56,399 bases of DNA from Symbiobacterium thermophilum (GCA_020725105.1 DYFQ01000015.1:6321-62719); one strand, 5' to 3'. Counted from the first letter of the stretch, positions 1 to 9,193 are shown. Program-made: numbers and translations. Notes: generated by a model not told the origin, from the sequence alone.

Positions 1-655
1 GCACGAACAGGGTCAGCGCCTCCATGAAGGCCAGCCCCAGCATCATCGAGGTCTGCAGCCGGCCGCCGGCCTCGGGCTGGCGCCACACGGCGTCCAGCGC
101 GGTGACGGCCGTCCGGCCCTGGGCCCGGGCAGACCCGAAGGCGGCCACGCCCATGGCCAGCACCGCCATGGCCGCGAACAGCCCCGCCCGCTCGGCGACG
201 CCGGACAGCAGGAACACGCTGACCAGCACGAACAGGGTCAGCGCCTCCATGAAGGCCAGCCCCAGCATCATCGAGGTCTGTACCCGGCCGCCGGCCTCGG
301 GCTGCCGCCACACGGCGTCCATGGCCGAGACGGCGGTGTTACCCTGGGCCCAGGCCGAACTGACGGCGGCAAAGGCCATGGCCAGCACGGCAACGGCGGC
401 GAACAGGCCGGCCCGCGGGGCCACGCCCGCCAGCAGGAACACGCTGACCAGCACGAACAGGGTCAGCGCCTCCATGAAGGCCAGTCCCAGCATCATCGAG
501 GTCTGCACCCGGCCTGCCGCCTCCGGCTGGCGCCAGATGGCGTCCATGGCCCGTGTGGCGGCCTTGCCCTGGGCGTGGGCCGACCCGATGGCGGCGGCCG
601 CCATGGCCACGATGGCCGCGGCGCCGAACAGCGCCACATCCGGAATCCCGAACAC
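1..655 (-). CDS. atpE: F-type ATP synthase subunit c, concatenated multi-hairpin form, partial at the window edge
   Basis: Membrane rotor subunit of the F1Fo ATP synthase. The minus-strand frame opens with GTG at 655-653 behind a GGGGGAGG ribosome site and stays open to base 1 (218 codons), so the C-terminus lies outside. It is not one hairpin but at least three, repeating every 75 residues: each unit has an alanine-rich helix, a polar loop with WRQPEA, and a second helix with GLAFMEALTLFV carrying the ion-binding glutamate. All three loops and glutamates seen are intact. The residue after the glutamate is Ala rather than the Ser/Thr of sodium-binding c rings, so proton coupling is the better guess (inference). 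It lies 58 bases downstream of atpB. Normal bacterial c subunits have about 75-90 residues. Confidence 0.9.
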   Translation of the reverse strand, partial: MFGIPDVALFGAAAIVAMAAAAIGSAHAQGKAATRAMDAIWRQPEAAGRVQTSMMLGLAFMEALTLFVLVSVFLLAGVAPRAGLFAAVAVLAMAFAAVSSAWAQGNTAVSAMDAVWRQPEAGGRVQTSMMLGLAFMEALTLFVLVSVFLLSGVAERAGLFAAMAVLAMGVAAFGSARAQGRTAVTALDAVWRQPEAGGRLQTSMMLGLAFMEALTLFV

Positions 656-713
656 CCCTTTACCTCCCCCTTTTCCGCCCGCGACCCGCGAGAAACCTGG
701 CCCGGCGCTCTGT

Positions 714-1439
714 CTAATGGTGGTCCTCGGCGGTGGCGTTGGTGATGTAGACCGCCGAAAGCAGCGTGAAGATGAACGCCTGGATGAAGCCGAAGATCAG
801 TTCAAGGAAGAGCACGCCCACGGGAAGCACGGCGGGCACCGAAAGCAGGAGCACGAAGAGAACCGTCTCGCCGCCGAAGATGTTGGCGAAGAGACGCAGC
901 GACAGCGAGAACGGCTTCACCAGTTCCTCGATGATCCCCAGCGGGATCATGAGGGGGGCCAGGAACCACGGCTCGACGAAGTGGCGGAAGTAAGCCAGCC
1001 CCTTGGCCCGCACGCCCTCGACCTGCACGGTGAGGAACACGATGGCCGCCAGGCCCGCCGTCACGCTCCACTTGGCCGTGGGGGGCACGAAGACCTGGCC
1101 GGCCCCGGGGAGCAGGCCCGAGTAGTTGGACACCAGGATGAACAGGAAGAAAGTGCCGAGCAGCGGCACGTAGCGCACGGCCTTCTTCCGGCTGCCCATG
1201 ATCCCGGCGAAGAAGTCGATGAGGGCCTCGACCACCACCTCCAGCGCCGCCTGCAACCGGGTGGTCGGGACCCGCTCCAGCCGCCGGGTGGCCACCACCG
1301 CCAGCGCCAGAAAGCCGGCCATGATGGCCCACATGGTGTAAAGCGGCAGCCGGTCGGCCGGCAGGCCAACGAGGGCGGCGGCACCGCCGGGGGCGGTACC
1401 CTCGCCCGTCGCGGCCGCCAGCCAGTACCAGATCATCAC
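714..1439 (-). CDS. atpB: F-type ATP synthase subunit a
   Basis: Stator membrane subunit that forms the ion half-channels against the c ring. 241 residues, a usual length. The family signature SLSLRLFANIFGGE is present near residue 178, with the essential arginine near position 182, followed by the last two helices (FGFIQAFIFTLLSAVYI). The GTG start at 1439 overlaps the atpI stop in GTGA; an ATG follows immediately at 1436, so either may be used. It is translationally coupled to atpI upstream and followed by atpE. The intact channel residues suggest it works with the unusual fused c subunit. Confidence 0.95.
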   Translation of the reverse strand: MMIWYWLAAATGEGTAPGGAAALVGLPADRLPLYTMWAIMAGFLALAVVATRRLERVPTTRLQAALEVVVEALIDFFAGIMGSRKKAVRYVPLLGTFFLFILVSNYSGLLPGAGQVFVPPTAKWSVTAGLAAIVFLTVQVEGVRAKGLAYFRHFVEPWFLAPLMIPLGIIEELVKPFSLSLRLFANIFGGETVLFVLLLSVPAVLPVGVLFLELIFGFIQAFIFTLLSAVYITNATAEDHH

Positions 1440-1741
1440 GGGCTTCCTCCCCTCAACGACAAGAACAACAGCGTCCAGCGGGCCACCAGGTAACCGGCCA
1501 CCAGGGCCACGTAGGCTCTGGCGTCGCCGGACACCACCGCCACCAGCAGCGCGGCCGCCATCAGCCGGACCAGCCCGAGGAGGGCATGGCGCAAAAAAGC
1601 CGCCCGGGCGGCGGCCTCAGTCTGGCCCTGCGCCTGCCACCCGGCAGCCAGAAGCGACCGGACACTGATCGCCGCCACGAACCCACCCAGGAGAAACGCG
1701 ACGGCTATGGCCGGGACGCCGGTGAGGACGGGCCCGCTCAA
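1436..1741 (-). CDS. atpI: ATP synthase protein I (AtpI-like membrane protein)
   Basis: Small four-helix membrane protein of 101 residues in the position where AtpI is found, just ahead of atpB. AtpI family proteins help assemble the c ring and have been linked to magnesium uptake. Hydrophobic segments are visible at about residues 8-32, 50-70 and 73-95. It overlaps the upstream atpZ-like gene and the downstream atpB by four bases each, so the three are translationally coupled. Identification rests on position and topology rather than on a diagnostic motif. A c-ring assembly factor is of interest here because the c subunit is concatenated. Confidence 0.7.
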   Translation of the reverse strand: MSGPVLTGVPAIAVAFLLGGFVAAISVRSLLAAGWQAQGQTEAAARAAFLRHALLGLVRLMAAALLVAVVSGDARAYVALVAGYLVARWTLLFLSLRGGSP

Positions 1742-2031
1742 GGCCGCCCCGGGCGGCCGCCGGCGGGGCCGTCCGGCCCGGAATCATCACGGGTGGGAGG
1801 TTTCTCCGCTTTCAGCACCTCGCGAAACAGGATCCGGAAGCCCGCAACCACGCCCAGAACCAGTCCCACCAGGGCAAACCAGGGCTCCGTGCCCAACCGC
1901 CCGTCGAGCCACCGGCCGCCGAAGTATCCGATCGCCATGGCCAGCGCCAGGCTGATGCCAAAGTTAAAGGCCAGCCCCAGGTAGCGCCAGCCCGAGTCGT
2001 CGCCGGAACCCTGCCGGCCCAAAAAGACCAC
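1738..2031 (-). CDS. AtpZ/AtpI-like membrane protein heading the ATP synthase operon
   Basis: Small two-helix membrane protein. The core LAFNFGISLALAMAIGYFGG, RWLDGRLGTEPWF and LVGLVLGVVAGF matches the AtpZ/AtpI-type family often encoded first in atp operons. The frame could open at GTG 2046, but a strong extended -10 (TGC TAGAAT, 2045-2037) covers that codon, so the next in-frame GTG at 2031 is preferred. This would sit at or within a base or two of the transcript start, a leaderless arrangement. The C-terminal tail (PPTRDDSGPDGPAGG) is polar and low-complexity. The product would be about 97 residues from this start. Confidence 0.7.
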   Translation of the reverse strand: MVFLGRQGSGDDSGWRYLGLAFNFGISLALAMAIGYFGGRWLDGRLGTEPWFALVGLVLGVVAGFRILFREVLKAEKPPTRDDSGPDGPAGGRPGRP

Positions 2032-2036
2032 CTCAT

Positions 2037-2045
2037 ATTCTAGCA
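2037..2045 (-). promoter_or_regulatory. Extended -10 promoter of the atp operon
   Basis: Reading the minus strand, TGC is followed by TAGAAT (2042-2037), an extended -10 element. No clear -35 is seen 17 bases upstream, as is usual for extended -10 promoters. The predicted start point falls about 2031-2029, on the GTG chosen for the first gene. Confidence 0.5.
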
Positions 2046-2114
2046 CAACCGTGCAATGCCTTGGCCATTGTCATTGCACAGGGTAATGTTCCCGGCCGGG
2101 GTGGTCTGTGCCAG

Positions 2115-3413
2115 CTAGTGGCCGGCGGCTTCGCGGGCACCGCGGCCGTTGCCCTCCCTGACCAGCCGCGCGCCCAGGCCGCGCAGCTTGTCGACGGCCC
2201 GCTCGTAGCCGCGGTCGATGTGCTCGATGCCGGAGATCTCGGTGGTGCCCTCGGCGGCCAGGCCGGCCACCATCAGCGCCGCCCGGGCCCGCAGGTCCGA
2301 CGCCCGGACGGCGGCGCCGGTGAGCCGCTCGACCCCCTCGACGATGGCCGTCCGGCCCTCGACCCGGATGAGGGTCCCCATCCGCTTCAGTTCCTCCACG
2401 TGCCTGAAGCGGCCCTCCCACACGGTCTCCGTGACGATGCTGGTCCCCTCGGCCAGGCTCAAAAGCACGGTGAAGGGCTGCTGGGCGTCGGTGGGAAAGC
2501 CCGGGTAGGGAAGGGTCTTCACGTGCACCGCCCGCGGCCGCCGGTCGGCCCGCACGCGCACGTAGTCCCCGTTTTCCTCCACCGTGACGCCGGCCTCCTG
2601 GAGCTTGGCGGTGACCGGGTCGAGGTGCTTGGGGATGACGTTTTCCACCACCACGTCACCGCGGGTGGCCGCGGCGGCGATCATGTAGGTGGCGGCCTCG
2701 ATCTCGTCGGGGATGATGGCGTGGGTGGCCCCGGAAAGCCGGCTCACGCCCCGGATCTTGATCACGTCAGTGCCGGCGCCCTGGACCCTGGCGCCGGCCG
2801 CGTTCAGGAAGTTGGCCAGGTCCACCACGTGGGGCTCCCTGGCCGCGTTCTCGATGATGGTGACGCCGGCGGCCAGGGTCGCGGCCAGCATCAGCTGGAT
2901 GGTGGCCCCGACCGAGATGACGTCGAGGTAGATGGTGGTCCCTTCCAGGCGGGTCGCGCGGGCCCGGATGGCGCCGTGTTCGATGCGCACCTGGGCTCCC
3001 AGAGCCGAGAGCCCCTTCAGGTGCTGGTCGATGGGGCGCAGCCCGATGTCGCACCCGCCCGGCAGCGGCACCTCCGCCTCGCCAAAGCGGGCCAGCAGCA
3101 CGCCCAGGAGGTAATACGACGCCCGCAGCCGCTTGCCCAGGTCGTGGTCGGCCACCGTCCGGCGGACGCCGCGAGGGTCGATGGTCAGGGTGAGCCCGCC
3201 GTTTCGCTCGGGGCGGGGCTGCAGCCGGGCGCCGAGGGCCTCCAGAAGCTGGGAGTACACGCCGACGTCGTCGATGGCTGGCAGGTTCTCCAGGCTACTG
3301 GGGCCATCACACAGGAGGGCGGCGGGAATGACGGCAACGGCGGAGTTCTTCCGCCCGCCGGCCCGCACCGCCCCCTCAAGGCGGTGCCCGCCGTGGACGA
3401 TGAGCTTGGCCAA
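2115..3413 (-). CDS. murA: UDP-N-acetylglucosamine 1-carboxyvinyltransferase
   Basis: Cytoplasmic enzyme that transfers enolpyruvate from PEP to UDP-GlcNAc, the first committed step of peptidoglycan synthesis. The start is TTG at 3413 with a GGAGGAG site at a good distance; this gives 432 residues beginning AKLIVHGGHRLEG, typical of the family. The frame is open further upstream but without family similarity. The catalytic cysteine is in LPGGCDIGLRP (about residue 121); Cys rather than Asp there predicts fosfomycin sensitivity (known for the family). The substrate-loop motif YPGFPTDAQQP is present. Ends with TAG. Confidence 0.95.
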   Translation of the reverse strand: MAKLIVHGGHRLEGAVRAGGRKNSAVAVIPAALLCDGPSSLENLPAIDDVGVYSQLLEALGARLQPRPERNGGLTLTIDPRGVRRTVADHDLGKRLRASYYLLGVLLARFGEAEVPLPGGCDIGLRPIDQHLKGLSALGAQVRIEHGAIRARATRLEGTTIYLDVISVGATIQLMLAATLAAGVTIIENAAREPHVVDLANFLNAAGARVQGAGTDVIKIRGVSRLSGATHAIIPDEIEAATYMIAAAATRGDVVVENVIPKHLDPVTAKLQEAGVTVEENGDYVRVRADRRPRAVHVKTLPYPGFPTDAQQPFTVLLSLAEGTSIVTETVWEGRFRHVEELKRMGTLIRVEGRTAIVEGVERLTGAAVRASDLRARAALMVAGLAAEGTTEISGIEHIDRGYERAVDKLRGLGARLVREGNGRGAREAAGH

Positions 3414-3506
3414 CGGGTTCTCCTCCCGTAGAGCGGCAGGGCGCCAGCCGGTGGGTCGAGACCGGCCTCTGGTGTCGCGACCGCCTGGAACGCGCTGGGA
3501 CATCGT

Positions 3507-4421
3507 CTAGTTCTGCACCGTCCATGGGTTTCCTGCCATCACGGACTGCCTCCACCGCCGCTCCAGTTCCCGAAAGCTCACTCCCGCGGACGCGGCCACC
3601 GCCCGGTCGAGGGGTTCGCCCCGGCCCAGCCGGAAGAGCACCTCGCCGACCGCCTCGGGGCCGCCCGCCGCCGCCAGGAGTTCCACGAACTGCCAGGCCT
3701 GGTAGTAGGCGAGGTCCTGGTCCGGCAACCGGCCGAAGGCCCAGTGAAGGGCCAGCACCGAATAGGCCCTGCCGGCCGCTGGCCGGGCCGGCGGTCCGAG
3801 CCCGCCGGCCAGCCGCGCCTCGACCCACTGGGCCACCCCTTCCGAGAACCAGCGGGGCAGGTTGCCCCGGCTCACCACGTCGGCCACCCAGTGGGCCAGT
3901 TCGTGGGCGGCGGGACCCACGCAGCAGGCCGCCAGGGCCGGGTCCGGCCCGCCGCCCGTCCAGAAGGCCGCCGAGACCAGCCGGATCACGCCGCGATGAT
4001 ACGTGCCGGCCGCGTCGAAGCCGGCCCCTTGCCCGACCCCGCGGGCCAGGTCGCCGGGGGACGGGTGAAGCACCACCACGGCGCCCGCGGGGCCGGGCGC
4101 GCCCAGCATGGCCCGCACCTCGGGGAGCAGACGCTCCAGCATGGCGCCGGCCGTGGCGGCCGAAGCCGCCTCCCCGTCGGGATACCAGACCCTGACCCCG
4201 GCGCCTGCCCGGAGGTGCCAGCCTGCTGCTTCCAGCCGGGCCTCGACCCGCGCCCGGCCCGCGTCGCGCCACCGCTCGGAAAGCCAGGCCCGGGTGCCGT
4301 GGAGTGGCATGGCCCCGTGCTGGCCGGGCGGCCGGGGAAACAGGACGAGCCAGAGCAGGGCCACCAGCCAGACAAGGGCCGGGACCGGCCAGCGGCCCGG
4401 GCGGGTACCGGTCGAGCCCAC
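3507..4421 (-). CDS. Membrane-anchored gluzincin-like peptidase (peptidase MA-like)
   Basis: Probable extracytoplasmic zinc metallopeptidase of unknown substrate. From GTG 4421, behind a GGAAGGAAGGA site, it gives 304 residues. An N-terminal membrane anchor (about residues 13-28, ALVWLVALLWLVLF) is followed by a soluble domain with HELAH at 173-177 and WFSEGVAQWVE at 191-201. That is the HExxH plus downstream glutamate pattern of the gluzincin and peptidase MA families. An earlier ATG at 4463 is possible but lacks a good ribosome site. The neighbours are cell-wall genes (murA and M23 peptidases), which fits an envelope role (inference). Confidence 0.75.
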   Translation of the reverse strand: MGSTGTRPGRWPVPALVWLVALLWLVLFPRPPGQHGAMPLHGTRAWLSERWRDAGRARVEARLEAAGWHLRAGAGVRVWYPDGEAASAATAGAMLERLLPEVRAMLGAPGPAGAVVVLHPSPGDLARGVGQGAGFDAAGTYHRGVIRLVSAAFWTGGGPDPALAACCVGPAAHELAHWVADVVSRGNLPRWFSEGVAQWVEARLAGGLGPPARPAAGRAYSVLALHWAFGRLPDQDLAYYQAWQFVELLAAAGGPEAVGEVLFRLGRGEPLDRAVAASAGVSFRELERRWRQSVMAGNPWTVQN

Positions 4422-4528
4422 GCCATCCTTCCTTCCGGCGCGCGGCCGCGCGCCGGAAGCCATGCTATCACACGCAACGGGCGGGGGCACTAGAAATAAG
4501 TGCCGGTCCAGGTGTCGCCCGCCTGCGG

Positions 4529-5998
4529 TTACTGGGACGGGAAGTAGCGGAGGGGATCGACCGGGCGGCCGTCGACCCACACCTCGAAGTGAAGGTGGGG
4601 GCCGGTGCTCCGGCCGGTGGAGCCAACCCTGGCGATGATCTGGCCCTGCTGGACCACGTCGCCAACCTGGACCAGGTTGGCCGAGTTGTGGGCGTAAACG
4701 GTAACCAGGCGTCCCTCACCGTGGTCGATGAAGACCACCCGGCCGTACTCGCCGTACCACTCGGACCTGATCACCACGCCGGCGTCCGCGGCGCGGACGG
4801 GCGTGCCGACGGGGGCCGCGATGTCGATGCCCTCGTGCAGGCGGCGGCCGCGCCAGCCGAACCCCGAGGTGATCTGCCCCGGCTCGGCCAGCGGCCAGAC
4901 GAACCGGCCGGTGCCCATGGGCGGCACCAGCCTGGTCCCGCGGACCACCACCTGGCGAACCGGCTCCCGCAACACGCGCTGGCTCAGAAGGGAGCGGTCG
5001 GTCTCGGCCCCGTTCAGCCGGCTGATCCGGTAGACCAGTTCCTGCTGGCCGTAGCTGCCCCGCTCGCGGACCACCTGTTCCCAGGGCCAGCGAGCGGGAT
5101 CCTCCTCGACGACCACGGGGAAGGGGATGGACTGAAGAACGGTCCGCTCCTCCACCGAGACCACGTTGAGGTACGGCCGGGGCACGATCAGGTTGAGCCG
5201 CTGTCCGATCTGCAACAGGTCGCCGCGCAACTGGGGGTTGGCCCGCCGCAGGTCGTCGACGCCAAGGCCGTGCTGCCGGGCGATGCTCCAGAGGGACTCG
5301 TTCCGCCGGACGACGTGGACCAGTACCTGGTCGGTGCCGCGGCCGAGGATCCGCCGGGCGGCCTCGGGATCCCGGATGGCGTCCGGCTCGGCCTCCACCG
5401 TCCGGTAGTCGACGGCTTCCGCGAAGCGCACCTCCAGCAGCCTGACCCCGCCCGACGTTTCAAGGGAGGCCACGTAGGCCTCGAGCAACCCGCTCACGGC
5501 CGCCCGGGCTTCCGCCTCGCTGCCCAGAAGCACCACGGGCTGCCCGTCCACCAGCACCGCCACGGCCAGGGTGGCCGGGCGAAGGTGGGCCGCCAGCCTT
5601 GCCTTCAACCGGTCGGCGGTGATCAGGGCGGCTCCCTCGGGCCGGGGCACGGCCGCAACGGTCACCTCGCCCGCCAGCACCACCAGCCGGCCTTCGGCCA
5701 CGCTCACCTCCCAGGTGAGCGCCTCGGTGGCCTCGACCACCACCTCCGGGTCCGCCGTGTAGCCCAGCAACGAGCCGCCGGCGCTGACGGCATAGGCGGT
5801 GCGCGGCGTGGCGAGGCCTCGGGGTGCCGGTCGCAAAAGCCCCGCGCCGACCAGGACCAGGCCGGCCAGAAGAAGCGCCGCCAGGCGGCGACCCTGGCCC
5901 GCGGCGGGGAGCCAGCGGCCGCCGGTCGAAAGAAGCGCCCGCAGGCGTCCGGAGGCGTGCTGGGGCGGGGGAGGCTGCCAGCTTCGGTGTTCCGTCAC
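4529..5998 (-). CDS. LysM-G5-M23 family murein endopeptidase, membrane-anchored
   Basis: Cell-wall hydrolase of the type that cleaves peptide cross-links. The 489 residues from GTG 5998 (site GGAGGGAGGG) hold, in order, a positively charged N-terminus, one membrane helix (LAALLLAGLVLVGAGLL), a long extracytoplasmic region, a LysM motif near 225-272 (NESLWSIARQHGLGVDDLRR), a G5-like region (RVLREPVRQVVVRGTR) and a C-terminal M23 domain. The M23 zinc motifs are present: LHEGIDIAAPVGTP and GPHLHFEVWVDG. The layout resembles wall peptidases of spore-formers. It is divergent from another LysM-M23 gene across about 400 bases. Confidence 0.88.
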   Translation of the reverse strand: MTEHRSWQPPPPQHASGRLRALLSTGGRWLPAAGQGRRLAALLLAGLVLVGAGLLRPAPRGLATPRTAYAVSAGGSLLGYTADPEVVVEATEALTWEVSVAEGRLVVLAGEVTVAAVPRPEGAALITADRLKARLAAHLRPATLAVAVLVDGQPVVLLGSEAEARAAVSGLLEAYVASLETSGGVRLLEVRFAEAVDYRTVEAEPDAIRDPEAARRILGRGTDQVLVHVVRRNESLWSIARQHGLGVDDLRRANPQLRGDLLQIGQRLNLIVPRPYLNVVSVEERTVLQSIPFPVVVEEDPARWPWEQVVRERGSYGQQELVYRISRLNGAETDRSLLSQRVLREPVRQVVVRGTRLVPPMGTGRFVWPLAEPGQITSGFGWRGRRLHEGIDIAAPVGTPVRAADAGVVIRSEWYGEYGRVVFIDHGEGRLVTVYAHNSANLVQVGDVVQQGQIIARVGSTGRSTGPHLHFEVWVDGRPVDPLRYFPSQ

Positions 5999-6404
5999 CG
6001 GCGCCCTCCCTCCGTCCGCCACCCTTCGTCACTGCCAAAAGCGGGTGGTCTTGTCACTCGGTTCTGGCCGGTTGTTGGGAGTTCCTGCATCGGTTGGTCG
6101 GTTGTTGGGCTTCGCGGGCAAGGAAACCTTTGCCAGTCAAAGTCTGGCCCTTGGAGTCCCGCTTCATACGGCCGGCCCGGGCGGTGGCCGGCCGGCCGGT
6201 CACAAAGCCCTCGGCCTCGCCATAGGCTTGTATGAAACCCGGTGGGACAGGCCCGCGGGGCGGGCAGGCCCTGGTGGCGGGCGGATAAGTCTCCAGAAGC
6301 TGGGGAAATTTACGTCCCGCTGAGGAGGGTCGGCCCGACCCGGCGTGGTAAACCTAAGCTTTGTGTTTCCCGGGACTCGCGGGTGAGAGGAGTTGGAGCC
6401 GGCC
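5999..6404. other. Divergent intergenic region between two M23 peptidase genes
   Basis: About 400 bases with no supported gene. It holds a repeated GGTTGTTGGG (two copies, near 6070 and 6100), a short hairpin GCCAG/CTGGC near 6133-6149, and a longer inverted pairing in which GTCCC and TTCATAC (about 6156-6170) face GTATGAA and GGGAC (about 6230-6249). No convincing sigma-A promoter was found on either strand. The pairing could be a structured leader or a protein-binding site; nothing here matches a riboswitch I recognise. Confidence 0.4.
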
Positions 6405-7460
6405 TTGATCGTTCCCGGACCATTGCCCGTGCCGCCGGCGGGCGCCGTCCGCCGGCGCGGGGCGCGCCGGGCCCCCGGCCGCTTCGGCACCTGGTGGCTC
6501 GTCCTGCTCCTGGCCTTTTCCGTGGGCGCCGCCATCGGCCGGGGCCTGTCCGGCCTCACGCCCCACCAGTCGCCGGCAGTCCTGCGGGCCGACACCGTGC
6601 CCGCCACGGCCGGCCCGTGGCTCTCCGTCGAGGCCCGGCTGGAACCACCGCCCGCCGGGGCTGGCGGGCCTGACGAGGACTGGCTCCGGGCGGCGCTTTC
6701 GCGAAGCCCCGTCGACCTGGACGCCCTGGCCGAAACGGCAGGCGGCCGGGACGGCATTGTCGTCCACGTGGTACAGCCGGGGGAGACCCTCTGGGACATC
6801 GCCCTTCACCACGACCTGGACGTGGAGACGCTGGTGGCCGCCAACGGCATCACCCGGCCGGACCGGATCGCCGTGGGCCAGTCCCTGAAGATCCTGCCGG
6901 TCCGCGGCGTGCTTTACCGGGTTCGGGCCGGCGACACCGTGGACCAGCTGGCCAGGCGGTTCGGCGTCGAGGTGGCGGCCATCGAGCGGGTGAACCGGCT
7001 GGCCGACCCCGACCGGCTCCGGGTCGGCCAGGAACTGGTCATTCCAGGCGTGCGGCCGGCCCGCGCCACCGCGGTGGCGGCCGGCGTCTCGGCGGGGGGG
7101 GACCTTGTCTGGCCGGTGCAGGGCCGGCTGACCTCCGGGTTCGGCCTCCGCTGGGGCCGCATGCACTCCGGTATCGACCTGGCCGCGCCTCACGGCCGGC
7201 CGGTGGTGGCGGCCGCGGCCGGGCAGGTCCGGTACGCCGGGTGGCGGGGCGGCTACGGCATCACCGTCATCATCGACCACGGCGGCTGGTCCACCTGGTA
7301 CGCCCACCTGTCCCAGGCGGCGGTCAAACGGGGCGAATGGGCCGCGGCCGGCCAGGTGATCGGCCGCGTGGGCAGCACCGGCTACTCCACCGGGCCGCAC
7401 CTGCACTTCGAGGTCCACCGAAACGGCCGGCCCATCGATCCCCTGACCGTGTTGCGCTGA
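6405..7460 (+). CDS. Double LysM, M23 family peptidase, membrane-anchored
   Basis: Probable cell-wall endopeptidase. The TTG at 6405 has GGAG six bases upstream; another TTG at 6393 is too close to its ribosome site. The 351 residues contain an N-terminal membrane helix (TWWLVLLLAFSVGAAIG), two LysM motifs (PGETLWDIALHHDLDVETL and AGDTVDQLARRFGVEVAAI) and a C-terminal M23 domain with MHSGIDLAAPHGRP and GPHLHFEVHRNGRP, both zinc motifs intact. It points against the leftward replication direction, unlike most genes here. It is divergent from the LysM-G5-M23 gene, so the two may share control. Confidence 0.88.
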   Translation: MIVPGPLPVPPAGAVRRRGARRAPGRFGTWWLVLLLAFSVGAAIGRGLSGLTPHQSPAVLRADTVPATAGPWLSVEARLEPPPAGAGGPDEDWLRAALSRSPVDLDALAETAGGRDGIVVHVVQPGETLWDIALHHDLDVETLVAANGITRPDRIAVGQSLKILPVRGVLYRVRAGDTVDQLARRFGVEVAAIERVNRLADPDRLRVGQELVIPGVRPARATAVAAGVSAGGDLVWPVQGRLTSGFGLRWGRMHSGIDLAAPHGRPVVAAAAGQVRYAGWRGGYGITVIIDHGGWSTWYAHLSQAAVKRGEWAAAGQVIGRVGSTGYSTGPHLHFEVHRNGRPIDPLTVLR

Positions 7461-7495
7461 CTTGAGGTCGATCCGTGAAACGCGGGAGGTTGCTG

Positions 7496-7567
7496 AGCTG
7501 GTGGCCGGATTCGAACCGGCGACATCTGTCTTACGAGGACAGCGCTCTACCTCTGAGCTACACCAGC
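7496..7567 (-). tRNA. tRNA-Thr (anticodon CGT)
   Basis: Minus strand: acceptor GCTGGTG pairs with CACCAGC, D stem GCTC/GAGC, anticodon stem CTGTC/GACAG around loop CTCGTAA (anticodon CGT), T stem GCCGG/CCGGC with TTCGAAT. CCA is not encoded. It lies 69 bases downstream of tRNA-Gly on the same strand and is probably co-transcribed with it. Confidence 0.97.
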
Positions 7568-7636
7568 CGGACGGCGCGCCGGCCCAGAACGCCGCCGGGG
7601 CAGCGCCGAGTCAAAAAAACGCCGTGAAAAAGATGG

Positions 7637-7707
7637 AGCGGATGACGGGAATCGAACCCGCACCGCCAGCTTGGGAAGCTGGAGCTCTGCCATTGAGCTA
7701 CATCCGC
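7637..7707 (-). tRNA. tRNA-Gly (anticodon CCC)
   Basis: Minus strand: acceptor GCGGATG/CATCCGC, anticodon stem CCAGC/GCTGG around loop TTCCCAA (anticodon CCC), T arm with TTCGATT. No encoded CCA. A consensus-like promoter lies about 50 bases upstream. Confidence 0.97.
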
Positions 7708-7754
7708 CCGAACGCCGGATCGCTTTCGCGGGCCTGCAATCCAGTTGCGCTCCC

Positions 7755-7783
7755 ATTATAGCCGACGGCCGCGGCCATTGCAA
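7755..7783 (-). promoter_or_regulatory. Promoter of the tRNA-Gly/tRNA-Thr unit
   Basis: On the minus strand TTGCAA (7783-7778), a 17-base spacer and a perfect TATAAT (7760-7755) precede tRNA-Gly. Spacing and position fit a sigma-A promoter for the two tRNAs. Confidence 0.8.
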
Positions 7784-7821
7784 ACCGCCCGTCGTCGGCC
7801 GCCGGTCCCGCGGTGACCCCA

Positions 7822-9129
<1,308 letters not shown>

Positions 9130-9193
9130 CCGGCACCCTCCCCGCGGCCATCGTTCGCCACTTCAGTCGAGCCGCCCCTTTCGGGGCAGTGCT

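Noticed and set aside
1-655. CRISPR-like or insertion-sequence repeat
   Set aside because: The 225-base repeats are in-frame protein repeats of the c subunit; no terminal repeats or spacers exist. No CRISPR array or insertion sequence was seen in the window.
24-1493. Long plus-strand frame opposite the atp genes
   Set aside because: It is a shadow of the c and a subunits; GC-rich third positions keep antisense frames open. The same applies to other long antisense frames such as 34952-37267 and 46449-48740.
6367-6380. Noc-binding site (TTTCCCGGGA)
   Set aside because: Only ten of fourteen consensus bases match and the palindrome is broken on one side.
5999-6404. c-di-AMP (ydaO) riboswitch ahead of the peptidase genes
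   Set aside because: Such genes often carry one, but the conserved blocks of that riboswitch were not found on either strand.
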